A stretch of DNA of 23,782 nt from JAVBMB01 sp031552995 (GCA_031552995.1 JAVBMB010000051.1:1-23782), one strand, 5' to 3'. Shown: positions 16,349-23,670, numbered from the stretch's first letter. Translations and numbers: made by a program. Notes: generated by a model from the letters alone, not told the origin.

Positions 16349-18727
16349 ATGACTGATTTTGACCTAAAGTACAGTGCCATGCGCCGCGCCGTGATGGAAA
16401 AAGAGTTCGAGGCGCTCAACGATATGCAGCGGCAGGCGGTTTTCAAAACCGAAGGGCCGCTGCTTTTACTGGCCGGCGCCGGAAGCGGCAAGACGACGGT
16501 TCTGATAAACCGCATAATAAATATCCTCCGCTTCGGGCGGGCTTACGAGTGTGACGAGGCTCCGTCATGGGCGGGGGACAGCGACCTGGTTACCCTCGCT
16601 TCAGCTGTCGACGACGCCGAAAAACTTCCCTCAGGCATACTCGAGCGGCTTTGCGCCGTCGACCCGCCCCGGCCGTGGGAGATTATTGCCATCACTTTCA
16701 CGAACAAAGCCGCAGGAGAGCTGCGCGCCCGCCTTGACGTCGCCTGCGGCCCAACTGCGCAGGACATATGGGCTCATACATTCCACACGGCTTGCCTGCG
16801 TATCCTTCGGCCGAATATGTCGCTTCTCGGCTACGACAAAAACTTCACAATCTACGACGAGGATGACAAGAGGAAGGTGCTTGTTTCTGTAATTAGGGAT
16901 CTCGGCTTCGACGAAAAAAAGTTCGAGCCAAAGGGCGTGTCATCCGAGATATCCCGCGCAAAGGACAATTTGCTCACCCCGGCAGACTACTTCGACGAGA
17001 ACAAAAACGACTACTACCGCAAAACTGTCGCCTCATTTTATAAAGAGTATCAAAAACGCATGCTGGCCTACAACGTGCTTGACTTTGATGATATTATCTG
17101 CAAGACCGTCGAGTTGCTGCAATCGAACCCGTCGGTACTCGAATACTATCAGAACAAGTTCAAGTATGTGCTCATAGACGAATATCAGGATACAAATCAC
17201 GCCCAGTACGTGCTTTGCTCGCTGCTCGCCGGCAAATGGAAAAACTTTTGCGTAGTCGGCGACGACGACCAAAGCATATATAAGTTTCGCGGCGCCACAA
17301 TTGCCAACATCATGGAGTTTGAAGACACGTATCCCGACTGTCAAATCATTCGCCTCGAGCAAAACTACCGTTCCACCTCTAATATACTCGACGCCGCAAA
17401 CGGGCTTATTGCCAATAACCAAGGCCGCAAGGGCAAAAACCTGTGGACCGACAGTGCCTCGGGCAGCAAGCTTCACTTGTTCGAGGGCAGCACACAAGAC
17501 GAGGAATCACAGTATATCGCGAGGTGTATTCATAAAGGGTATTCCAACGGAGACAAGTTAAAAAGCTTTACAGTACTTTACCGCAATCACGCACTTAGCA
17601 ACAACATTGAAACCGCGTTCAAGCGCAGCGGCATACCGTACCGAATCGTCAGCGGCCTTCGTTTTTTCGACCGTGCCGAAATAAAAGACATGCTGGCATA
17701 TCTCTGGGTTGTAAGCAGCCCGCAGGACACTGTCCGTCTGACGCGCATTATCAACAACCCGCCGCGAAAAATCGGCGCAAAAAGCGTCGAATCGATACTA
17801 GCTCTTGCAGAGCAGTCGAATACTTATGCCTTTGGCATCGCCGAGCATGCCGGCGAGTATGCCGAACTGTCCCGTGCCAGCGACGCAATCTTGCGTTTTA
17901 CATCAATGATAAACGCACTGCGGGACAAGCGTGACAAGCTGACACTGATTGAGCTGTACGACGAGCTTCTCGATAAATCAGGATATCTCGCCGCGCTGCA
18001 GGCCGATAATTCCATCGAATCGCAGGGCCGCATCGACAATATTCTCGAGCTTAAATCAAATATTGCCGAATACGTCCAGCGCACCGAGCAGCCGTCTCTC
18101 GAAGGCATTCTCGAAGAAATATCGCTGCTGGCCGATGTCGACCGCTATGACACCGAAGCCGATGCCGTCACAATGATGACAATGCACAGCGCCAAAGGTC
18201 TCGAGTTCGATACCGTGTTCATTTGCGGCGCCGAAGAGGGGCTGTTTCCATCATACCGCTCTATGGAGAGCGATGAAGAGATTGAAGAAGAGCGCCGTCT
18301 ATGCTACGTCGCCATAACCAGGGCCAAAAAAGAACTGCATATCACCTGTGCAAAGCGCCGCATGCTCTACGGTCAGACCTCCTTTGCCAAGCCGTCGCGT
18401 TTCATCGGCGAAATCCCGCATCAGCTTATAGAAAAACATTCGGATTCTGTGCCCCATGCCCATCAGCAGGGGAGCCCTCCAAAGAAAATCGGCCAAAAAC
18501 CGGCTTCAAACACTGTCTGGCAGTATAGCCGTGCCTCCCAGCCGGACGGTTCGCGTCAAAAGGCATTCACCCCAGGCGAACGAATCATACACAAGGCGTT
18601 CGGAATGGGGACCGTGAAGGCCGCAACTCCAATGGGCGGCGATGTCCTGCTCGAAATTGCATTTGACGATGGCGCGACAAAACTTATGATGTCAAAGACA
18701 GCATCACAGTTCATCAGCAGGCTTTAA
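16349..18727 (+). CDS. pcrA: ATP-dependent 3'-5' DNA helicase PcrA/UvrD
   Basis: The product is 792 residues from the ATG at 16349. All superfamily 1A helicase motifs are visible: Q motif LNDMQRQAV, Walker A AGAGSGKT (42-49), Ia ITFTNKAAGEL, II VLIDEYQDTN, III GDDDQSIYKFRGA, IV LEQNYRST, V TMMTMHSAKGLEFD and VI YVAITRAKKEL. The C terminus ends in the Tudor-like AFGMGTVKAATPMGGDVLL segment that in PcrA binds RNA polymerase. It works in repair and in clearing proteins from DNA. Between motifs I and Ia about 42 extra residues (around 61-106) are present relative to Bacillus-type PcrA. It is probably the last gene of the long + strand unit. Confidence 0.97.
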   Translation: MTDFDLKYSAMRRAVMEKEFEALNDMQRQAVFKTEGPLLLLAGAGSGKTTVLINRIINILRFGRAYECDEAPSWAGDSDLVTLASAVDDAEKLPSGILERLCAVDPPRPWEIIAITFTNKAAGELRARLDVACGPTAQDIWAHTFHTACLRILRPNMSLLGYDKNFTIYDEDDKRKVLVSVIRDLGFDEKKFEPKGVSSEISRAKDNLLTPADYFDENKNDYYRKTVASFYKEYQKRMLAYNVLDFDDIICKTVELLQSNPSVLEYYQNKFKYVLIDEYQDTNHAQYVLCSLLAGKWKNFCVVGDDDQSIYKFRGATIANIMEFEDTYPDCQIIRLEQNYRSTSNILDAANGLIANNQGRKGKNLWTDSASGSKLHLFEGSTQDEESQYIARCIHKGYSNGDKLKSFTVLYRNHALSNNIETAFKRSGIPYRIVSGLRFFDRAEIKDMLAYLWVVSSPQDTVRLTRIINNPPRKIGAKSVESILALAEQSNTYAFGIAEHAGEYAELSRASDAILRFTSMINALRDKRDKLTLIELYDELLDKSGYLAALQADNSIESQGRIDNILELKSNIAEYVQRTEQPSLEGILEEISLLADVDRYDTEADAVTMMTMHSAKGLEFDTVFICGAEEGLFPSYRSMESDEEIEEERRLCYVAITRAKKELHITCAKRRMLYGQTSFAKPSRFIGEIPHQLIEKHSDSVPHAHQQGSPPKKIGQKPASNTVWQYSRASQPDGSRQKAFTPGERIIHKAFGMGTVKAATPMGGDVLLEIAFDDGATKLMMSKTASQFISRL

Positions 18728-18766
18728 TATCAATTTACAGTATACCAACCCGCAAAAAAATCTATA

Positions 18767-18810
18767 AAACAAATCACTGTAAAGTTTATATACTTTACAG
18801 TGATTTGTTT
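18767..18810. terminator. Perfect palindrome between pcrA and xer, probably a bidirectional terminator
   Basis: Bases 18767-18785 and 18792-18810 form a perfect 19-bp inverted repeat with a 6-base loop (TTATAT). The stem is AT-rich and flanked by T-rich tails in both directions, so the simplest reading is a terminator for convergent pcrA and xer. The same TTTACAGT core occurs once more at 18734-18741. A protein-binding role is possible because the stem is long and poor in GC. Confidence 0.6.
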
Positions 18811-18813
18811 CTT

Positions 18814-18861
18814 TGTCATCGTTTTGTCATAATTTCGCGATAATAATTACAACTCTGTCAT
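18814..18861. repeat. Three TGTCAT direct repeats in helical phase
   Basis: TGTCAT occurs at 18814-18819, 18825-18830 and 18856-18861, at offsets of 11 and 31 bases, close to one and three helix turns. The first two share the longer TTTGTCAT. They lie in an AT-rich gap between the palindrome and the 3' end of the xer gene. Function is unknown; chance cannot be excluded. Confidence 0.4.
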
Positions 18862-18868
18862 TATTTGC

Positions 18869-18888
18869 AAAAGCCTGAATTAACAGGC
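18869..18888 (-). terminator. Possible weak terminator of the xer gene
   Basis: GCCTG (18873-18877) pairs with CAGGC (18884-18888) around a 6-base loop. Reading the - strand, four T follow the stem. The stem is short, so this may only assist the palindrome at 18767-18810. Confidence 0.35.
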
Positions 18889-18913
18889 AGTTCGGCATTT
18901 TTTCTAAAAAAAC

Positions 18914-19942
18914 TCATTCGTCTGTGTTCTTATCCTTGGCCGTCCTTTTCCTGCCTGTCATGCCCGCAAGGGGATTCCGCTCCGCAGCCTGACGCAGGTT
19001 TTCATCCAGTACATGCGTGTATATCATTGTTGTGTCAAGGTTTTCGTGCCCCAAAACCTCTTTAAGCGTCCGCACATCAACGCCGTTCTGATACATTAGC
19101 GTCGCCGCAGTATGCCTGAGCTTGTGTACCGATAGATGCTGTTTTTCAAGCCCCGCTGCGCCAAGATGCTTCTTTACAAGCCACTTGACAGTCTGGTCGC
19201 TGATGCGTTTGCCCTGCTTGCTTATGAATAGCGCATTCTTATGCCCAATTTTAGGCGTAACACGAAGCGGAACATACGACTCAATCGCGCTTAAACACGC
19301 CTCGTTCAGGTATACCATGCGCACCTTGTTGCCCTTTCCTGTAATTCTCACCCTATCCTCGGTGATGTCGCTGATGTTGATGCCGACAAGCTCGGAAACA
19401 CGCATGCCGCAGTTCAGGAACAGCGTGATAATGCAGTAATCGCGCTGCTCATACGGCCCCTTAACCGCATCAAGCAAGCTAACACTCTCTTTAAGGCTCA
19501 GGAACTTCGGCAAGTCCTTCTTAAGCTTCGGCGTATCGATACCTTTCGTCGGGTTGTCGGTCAAAAGCTGAACCTTATCACAGTAGTATTTATAAAATCC
19601 GCGCAGCGCCGACGCTTTGCGCGCCCTTGCCTTTGCCTCATTGCCGTATGTTGTCTCGGCGCTCCTGTGATACTTTGGCCTCTCATGCGCTGTAAACACC
19701 AAAAAATCCAATATTTCACTGCGTGTCACAGATTTTATAAGCTCCAAATCGATTCCGCAAATTGATATCTCGTCAAATTCGGTCTCCTGCGGACAAAGTC
19801 CGCGCTTTTGCAGCAGAAATCTGAAAAAAACGCGCAAATCGAGATAATACTGATTGACAGTATTGATTGAACGGCCCATAATAGTTTCGAGGTAGACCAA
19901 AAAATCGCGAATCACGGCGGGGGAGTCCTGCAAGTATGGCAT
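18914..19942 (-). CDS. Xer-like tyrosine recombinase
   Basis: The product is 342 residues from the ATG at 19942, preceded by GGAGG; the frame also reaches an in-frame TTG that overlaps this ribosome site. The N-terminal SAM-like core-binding domain spans about 5-125. The catalytic domain has the complete set Arg181 (GMRVSEL), Lys203 (TGKGNK), His273 and Arg276 (HKLRHTAA), His299 (GHENLDTT) and Tyr308 (IYTHV). It should cut and join DNA strands at paired sites. At 342 residues it is longer than typical XerC/XerD (about 300) and nearer XerS (about 356), so a single-recombinase dimer-resolution role is possible. A solitary integrase is the alternative. No other mobile-element gene is near. Confidence 0.92.
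   Translation of the reverse strand: MPYLQDSPAVIRDFLVYLETIMGRSINTVNQYYLDLRVFFRFLLQKRGLCPQETEFDEISICGIDLELIKSVTRSEILDFLVFTAHERPKYHRSAETTYGNEAKARARKASALRGFYKYYCDKVQLLTDNPTKGIDTPKLKKDLPKFLSLKESVSLLDAVKGPYEQRDYCIITLFLNCGMRVSELVGINISDITEDRVRITGKGNKVRMVYLNEACLSAIESYVPLRVTPKIGHKNALFISKQGKRISDQTVKWLVKKHLGAAGLEKQHLSVHKLRHTAATLMYQNGVDVRTLKEVLGHENLDTTMIYTHVLDENLRQAAERNPLAGMTGRKRTAKDKNTDE
19854..19882 (+). promoter_or_regulatory. Candidate sigma-A promoter of ogt, inside xer
   Basis: A perfect TTGACA (19854-19859) and CATAAT (19877-19882) are spaced by 17 bases. Transcription would start near 19889, about 83 bases before the ogt ATG, and run antisense to the first codons of xer. Confidence 0.6.
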
Positions 19943-19947
19943 ATAAG

Positions 19948-19952
19948 CCTCC
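19948..19952 (-). promoter_or_regulatory. Ribosome binding site of xer, decides the start
   Basis: On the - strand GGAGG lies 5 bases before the ATG at 19942. This makes the in-frame TTG at 19954 an unlikely start. Confidence 0.75.
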
Positions 19953-19972
19953 AATTTTAAGGGGATGAAGGT

Positions 19973-20479
19973 ATGTATTACAAAGGTATAATGGAAGAAA
20001 CACCGGTCGGCCCGCTGATGATTTTATCTGAGGACAATTATATCATACGGGTAGATTTTATCAAGACTCGCAGTGACGAAGTCGACGCGTATCTCAAGCG
20101 CTATTGCCCGGATTTCAGCATAACCGACGGCTTTAGCGAAGAACTGATTAAAGTCATGACTCAGCTGACCGAATATTTTACCGGCAAGCGCAAGGCGTTC
20201 GACTTCAATATCAAGCTGTTCGGCACGCCATTTTATCAGCAGTGCTGGAAGAGCTTATGCGACATTCCCTACGGCGAGACGATTTCATACAAGAAGCTGG
20301 CCGAACGTGTTAACAGCCCAAAGGCATATCGCGCCGTCGGGCAGGCCAACCACAATAATCCAATTTCCATAGCTATTCCGTGTCACCGCGTCCTCGCGTC
20401 CAATAACAAACTGGGAGGCTATGGCGGCGGTCTCGACAAAAAACAGATTCTGCTCGATCTTGAAGCAAAACATAAATAA
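19973..20479 (+). CDS. ogt: Methylated-DNA--protein-cysteine S-methyltransferase
   Basis: The 168-residue product repairs O6-alkylguanine by moving the alkyl group to its own cysteine in a one-time reaction. The active-site motif IPCHRV is at residues 135-140, with Cys137 as acceptor. The DNA-binding helix-turn-helix YGETISYKKLAERVNSPKAYRAVGQANHNNP precedes it in two conserved blocks (100-116 and 117-130), including the Arg120 finger of YRAVG. GGYGGGLDKKQILL closes the domain. The N-terminal part (1-80) is the usual divergent lid. AAGGGG lies 8 bases before the ATG. It is divergent from xer with a 30-base gap and ends before a strong terminator. Confidence 0.95.
   Translation: MYYKGIMEETPVGPLMILSEDNYIIRVDFIKTRSDEVDAYLKRYCPDFSITDGFSEELIKVMTQLTEYFTGKRKAFDFNIKLFGTPFYQQCWKSLCDIPYGETISYKKLAERVNSPKAYRAVGQANHNNPISIAIPCHRVLASNNKLGGYGGGLDKKQILLDLEAKHK
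20037..20064 (-). promoter_or_regulatory. Candidate sigma-A promoter of xer, inside ogt
   Basis: On the - strand TTGATA (20059-20064) and a perfect TATAAT (20037-20042) are spaced by 16 bases. Transcription would start near 20030, about 88 bases before the xer ATG, and run antisense to the first codons of ogt. Confidence 0.55.
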
Positions 20480-20541
20480 TCACGGCGCTTAATCGCATAA
20501 CAGCAAAAGACGCGCGCACATGACGAAATGAAATAAAAAAG

Positions 20542-20569
20542 CAGGAGACACGGCATTTCGTGTCTCCTG
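20542..20569. terminator. Bidirectional terminator between ogt and ridA
   Basis: CAGGAGACACG (20542-20552) pairs perfectly with CGTGTCTCCTG (20559-20569) around a 6-base loop. TTTT follows on the + strand. A longer T-rich tail follows on the - strand, so it ends both ogt and the thrC-ridA unit. The rest of 20480-20615 holds nothing else recognisable. Confidence 0.9.
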
Positions 20570-20615
20570 TTTTCGCACTATGGCCATTTCACCGATACGA
20601 ACAGCTTTTATGATT

Positions 20616-20990
20616 TCACTTCACAGCGGCAGTGATGTCGACCTCAACATGCACGCCATTGCCCAGATTGCCCACAGGCAATACAATGCGCGCCGGCAGA
20701 GCATCGTCGGGGAAGAACTCCGCAAACCCTGCGTTCACCTCGTCCCAGAACGCCATATCATCTACGTATATCCTGCACATCAGCACATGCCTGCGCGACG
20801 AGCCGGCTTTTTCAAGAAGCTGCTCGGCTTTTTTCAGCGCCATCAGCGTCTCTTCGCGCCTTGTCGGCGGAACCTGCTTTGTCTCGGGGTTTGTAGAAAC
20901 CTGCCCCGACACATACACTATACCGTTATGCACAACAATAGGGGAGTACTTACCCCTCGGCGGATAAATCCCATCCAGGCGTTCAATCAT
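20616..20990 (-). CDS. ridA: RidA family enamine/imine deaminase
   Basis: The product is 124 residues from the ATG at 20990. An ATG at 20999 touches the ribosome site directly and is less likely. RidA proteins form trimers that hydrolyse reactive enamines, such as 2-aminoacrylate and 2-aminocrotonate, released by PLP enzymes acting on serine or threonine. The family Arg is present in PARIVLPVGNL, followed by the VHVEVDITA strand matching the C-terminal signature. VYVSGQVSTNPET and CRIYVDDMAFWDEVN are other typical blocks. It lies 14 bases after thrC and is almost certainly in its operon. The specific substrate is inferred from the neighbour. Confidence 0.9.
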   Translation of the reverse strand: MIERLDGIYPPRGKYSPIVVHNGIVYVSGQVSTNPETKQVPPTRREETLMALKKAEQLLEKAGSSRRHVLMCRIYVDDMAFWDEVNAGFAEFFPDDALPARIVLPVGNLGNGVHVEVDITAAVK

Positions 20991-20999
20991 ATTTTCCAT

Positions 21000-21006
21000 C
21001 CTCTCT
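21000..21006 (-). promoter_or_regulatory. Ribosome binding site of ridA, overlaps the thrC stop
   Basis: AGAGAGG on the - strand includes part of the thrC TAG codon. It is 9 bases from the ATG at 20990 but adjoins the ATG at 20999, so 20990 is the better start. Confidence 0.6.
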
Positions 21007-22201
21007 ATATTCCGCTGTCAAGCTCGTCAAGTGTAACCGTGTCAAACGAAAACTCATGATGCTCAAGTGCGCCGGTGTATTTCAGTCCGCTGCCCGAAGC
21101 GACAAGCGCAACTCTGTCGCAAGGCCTGATTACGCCCTGCTTAATTAACTTAATGATTACCGCAAGCCCTGCCCCCGGAGCCGGCTGTCCAAACACGCCG
21201 CTGCCCTCGGCAAGCAGCCTCTGTGCATAGATAAGCTCACCTTCGGTGACGGCGCACGCAAGACCGTTGTCGGCCCTTAGCAGCTCAAGAACACGGTCCC
21301 CGCTCGGGGGATATGGGTTCCTGATGGCATGTGCTATGGTCTCCTGCGGTACGACGCGGCTAATCCTGGCATCTCCGCGCTCAAAAGCCTCGGTCACAGG
21401 CGCGCATGCGGCGGCCTGCGCCGCTACAAGCCTCGGCATTTTCGGTATCAGCCCGCACTCGACAAACTCTTTGAAGCCTTTATGAATCCCGCGGAAGTTG
21501 CCGCCCGAGCTGCTGGGCACAACAACAAACTCCGGCAAGTCAAAATTATACTGTTCACAAATCTCATACGCAATAGATTTCGAGCCCTCGACTCTAAAAG
21601 CAACGTCTGAGTTCGCAAAATATATGCCTTTCTTTTTACCCATGTCATAGCTTCTGGCATAAAGCTCGGCATAATCTCCGTCTACGCGGATAAGCTTCGC
21701 GCCGTACACCGCAATCGGCTTAAGCTTCTCCTCAGCCGTATTTGTCGCAACAAATATGTTCGCATCAAGCCCTGCTCTGGCGGAATATGCCGCCATCGAC
21801 GCCGCCATATTTCCGGTCGAAACGGTTCCGACGCGCTTCATGCCAAGCGAAAGCGCGTGCAAGAGCGCAATATATGTACCGCGGTCCTTAAACGACCACG
21901 TAGGGTTTGTGTCCTCGCGTTTCACTCTCAGCTCAGCTATGCCCAGCTTCTGCGCAAGCTGCGGCGCAATGGCCAGCGCAGTCATTCCTTCGCCCATCGA
22001 AAGCCCTGTTGTGTCGGCTACATACGGATAAAAATCAGCGTACCGCTCTACGATGCTCTGTCTTGGTGACTTAGAGTGTCTAATTTCTCCGCTTTTTATC
22101 GTTGGCAGCTCAAGCGGCCCTCCGCATACAGGGCACCGGTAGGGAAGTGTATCCCCGTCCCCTTCATGCCCGCATATAACACAGGCAAGTCTTATGTTCA
22201 T
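21005..22201 (-). CDS. thrC: Threonine synthase
   Basis: The 398-residue PLP enzyme converts O-phosphohomoserine to threonine. An N-terminal zinc-ribbon-like segment has Cys7, Cys10, Cys23 and Cys26. The PLP lysine is Lys105 in NPTWSFKDRG, the threonine synthase form of the fold-type II signature. STGNMAAS (128-135) and SSSGGNFRGI (230-239) hold the cofactor ring and phosphate. Length and the N-terminal ribbon fit the plant/archaeal-type enzyme. A threonine-synthase-like paralogue, such as cysteate synthase, cannot be fully excluded without phylogeny. ridA follows after 14 bases. No leader peptide or riboswitch is visible upstream. Confidence 0.9.
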   Translation of the reverse strand: MNIRLACVICGHEGDGDTLPYRCPVCGGPLELPTIKSGEIRHSKSPRQSIVERYADFYPYVADTTGLSMGEGMTALAIAPQLAQKLGIAELRVKREDTNPTWSFKDRGTYIALLHALSLGMKRVGTVSTGNMAASMAAYSARAGLDANIFVATNTAEEKLKPIAVYGAKLIRVDGDYAELYARSYDMGKKKGIYFANSDVAFRVEGSKSIAYEICEQYNFDLPEFVVVPSSSGGNFRGIHKGFKEFVECGLIPKMPRLVAAQAAACAPVTEAFERGDARISRVVPQETIAHAIRNPYPPSGDRVLELLRADNGLACAVTEGELIYAQRLLAEGSGVFGQPAPGAGLAVIIKLIKQGVIRPCDRVALVASGSGLKYTGALEHHEFSFDTVTLDELDSGI

Positions 22202-22255
22202 CTAAGTATACCATCCTCTCACTATGCATTAACGGCATCAAGCCGCACCGTTGTT

Positions 22256-22261
22256 ATTTTA
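22256..22261 (-). promoter_or_regulatory. Possible extended -10 promoter of thrC
   Basis: On the - strand TAAAAT is preceded by TGG, an extended -10 form. The best -35 at 17 bases (TGGGCA, 22279-22284) is poor and lies in the hairpin at 22270-22306. The start would be about 48 bases before the ATG. Confidence 0.35.
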
Positions 22262-22269
22262 CCATATAA

Positions 22270-22306
22270 TTCGAGGTTTGCCCACAATTTTGCGGCAAAC
22301 CTCGAA
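22270..22306 (-). terminator. Hairpin after the foldase gene, probable terminator
   Basis: TTCGAGGTTTGCC (22270-22282) pairs perfectly over 13 bp with 22294-22306 around an 11-base loop. It lies 33 bases after the foldase stop on the - strand. The following tail is only moderately T-rich, so termination may be partial. Confidence 0.55.
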
Positions 22307-22339
22307 ACAATTTATAACGCTTTCAGTCTAACGCTTAAA

Positions 22340-23542
22340 TCACTTGTTAAGCAGGCTGACATTTTCAATTGTAAAATCATAAGTCGTGCTCTCAAGTATC
22401 CCGGAAAGCCAGGCGTCGTATTCCGCTTCAACCACTTCATTCGATTCGGCGGCAACCGGCTCGCCGGCCCCGTCAAAAAGCATTACATGAAAACCGAAAT
22501 CCGTCTTAACAATTGCATTGTCGCCCGACTTGCGCGCTGGGTCAAAGCACCAGTCGTTAAACTCCTCAACCATCATCCCCGGCGTCACGTTTATATAAAG
22601 CCCGCCGTCCGGCACCGAGTATGTATCGCTGGAATATTCTTCCGCCAAAGCCGAGAACTTCTCAATGGTCGGGTCTGCCAGCCATTCATCCATAACAAGC
22701 TGCGCCGTCTTTTCAGCTTCGGTTATATCCGCATCATCCGTCATCGCCTCTGTTGAAATAAGTATATGCCGCACATTAATTGTATCTGTCATCTCAACAG
22801 GGTCATTGGCGTGCGCATCGACTATCTCACTGTATTTTGCGTTTGCGTACGACGACGCCATAAACACATCGTTCAAATACTGCACATAGCTGTCATAGTC
22901 CGACCATTCTCCGAATGAATCCTGAAGCAGCAAATCCATCGTCTCAAAGCCCAGGTTTGTCATTTCAGTCTGAAGGTCAGACTCCAGCGAGTCGAGATTC
23001 ATCTGATAATTCTCGGATATAACATGGTTTTCAGCCCGCGCAGCGCTTGCAAGGCTCATTGTCTGAGACCATGTATCAACAGCGGTGTTGACAAAATAAT
23101 CATACCATGTACCGCCTTCGGTTCCGGGGTAGGATTGCTGCTCGAACGGAACATTCGGGTCAAGAATCGAAACAAGCTGCGAGCCGTATGCGTTTGTCAA
23201 ATAAAAATATTCATCCCAATAGTAATACGCAAGCTGCTTGTTTGTCAGGCTAAAATCACCCTCCATTGTCGCTACCGTCGTATCACCGTCAAGTACATCG
23301 GGCTGCGCAATATATCTAATACCGAAGAAGGCGCCTGCTCCGATAACAAGAAGCGCCAAAACCACAGCGATGATACCCTTGCCGCCGAACTTCGGTTTTG
23401 GCTGCGAATATATTGCGTTCTCCTCATGCGTCTCAATCGGATCCGTAGCATTCTCACAGGCGCTTCGCGCTGTAGCTTCCCCGCACGATGGGCAGCATTT
23501 TTCATTCGGCTGAACAGCTGTACCACAGTTTTTACACTTCAT
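22340..23542 (-). CDS. Zinc-ribbon membrane-anchored parvulin-type peptidyl-prolyl isomerase
   Basis: The product is 400 residues in three parts. A cytoplasmic zinc ribbon has Cys3, Cys6, Cys17 and Cys20. A single membrane helix spans about 55-76 (GIIAVVLALLVIGAGAFFGI). An extracytoplasmic region follows, with a SurA-like helical part (about 95-250) and a parvulin domain (about 253-358). Parvulin marks are VRHILIS, FSALAEEYSSD, DGGLYINVTPGMM and the FGFHVMLFDG end strand. It likely assists folding of secreted proteins, as PrsA does in Bacillus. PrsA is a lipoprotein, whereas this protein is held by a helix. GGAGTG lies 7 bases before the ATG. It is a single gene with its own promoter. Confidence 0.88.
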   Translation of the reverse strand: MKCKNCGTAVQPNEKCCPSCGEATARSACENATDPIETHEENAIYSQPKPKFGGKGIIAVVLALLVIGAGAFFGIRYIAQPDVLDGDTTVATMEGDFSLTNKQLAYYYWDEYFYLTNAYGSQLVSILDPNVPFEQQSYPGTEGGTWYDYFVNTAVDTWSQTMSLASAARAENHVISENYQMNLDSLESDLQTEMTNLGFETMDLLLQDSFGEWSDYDSYVQYLNDVFMASSYANAKYSEIVDAHANDPVEMTDTINVRHILISTEAMTDDADITEAEKTAQLVMDEWLADPTIEKFSALAEEYSSDTYSVPDGGLYINVTPGMMVEEFNDWCFDPARKSGDNAIVKTDFGFHVMLFDGAGEPVAAESNEVVEAEYDAWLSGILESTTYDFTIENVSLLNK

Positions 23543-23641
23543 TCAATCACTCCGTCTTTGCTTTGTTTCTCTCACAACCACACGGCTCTGCCAAATTCCA
23601 GTAAGCCGGCGCCGAAACATCTTGATTTTAATAACTATAAC

Positions 23642-23670
23642 AGTATAACACGCTGTACGAAGTTTCGCAA
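23642..23670 (-). promoter_or_regulatory. Sigma-A promoter of the zinc-ribbon foldase gene
   Basis: On the - strand TTGCGA (23665-23670) and TATACT (23642-23647) are spaced by 17 bases. The transcript would have a leader of about 93 bases before the ATG at 23542. The leader contains the palindrome CGGCGCCG but no recognisable riboswitch. Confidence 0.65.

Noticed and set aside
18767..18810. Naming the palindrome as the chromosomal dif site
   Set aside because: The arms do not match the dif arms I know from Bacillus or E. coli, dif is normally not perfectly symmetric, and a terminator role is enough to explain the stem. It is kept only as a speculative finding.
18914..20479. xer plus ogt as part of an integrated mobile element
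   Set aside because: There are no flanking direct repeats, tRNA, excisionase, relaxase or cargo genes, and base composition and codon use look like the neighbours.
22270..22306. Threonine attenuator or T-box leader for thrC
   Set aside because: The hairpin lies upstream of the best candidate thrC promoter rather than in its leader. No threonine-rich leader peptide or T-box core was seen.
22076..22756. A 226-codon + strand frame spanning the thrC-foldase gap
   Set aside because: It runs antisense through two well-supported genes and the hairpin between them. Its composition is unlike a real protein and it has no ribosome site.
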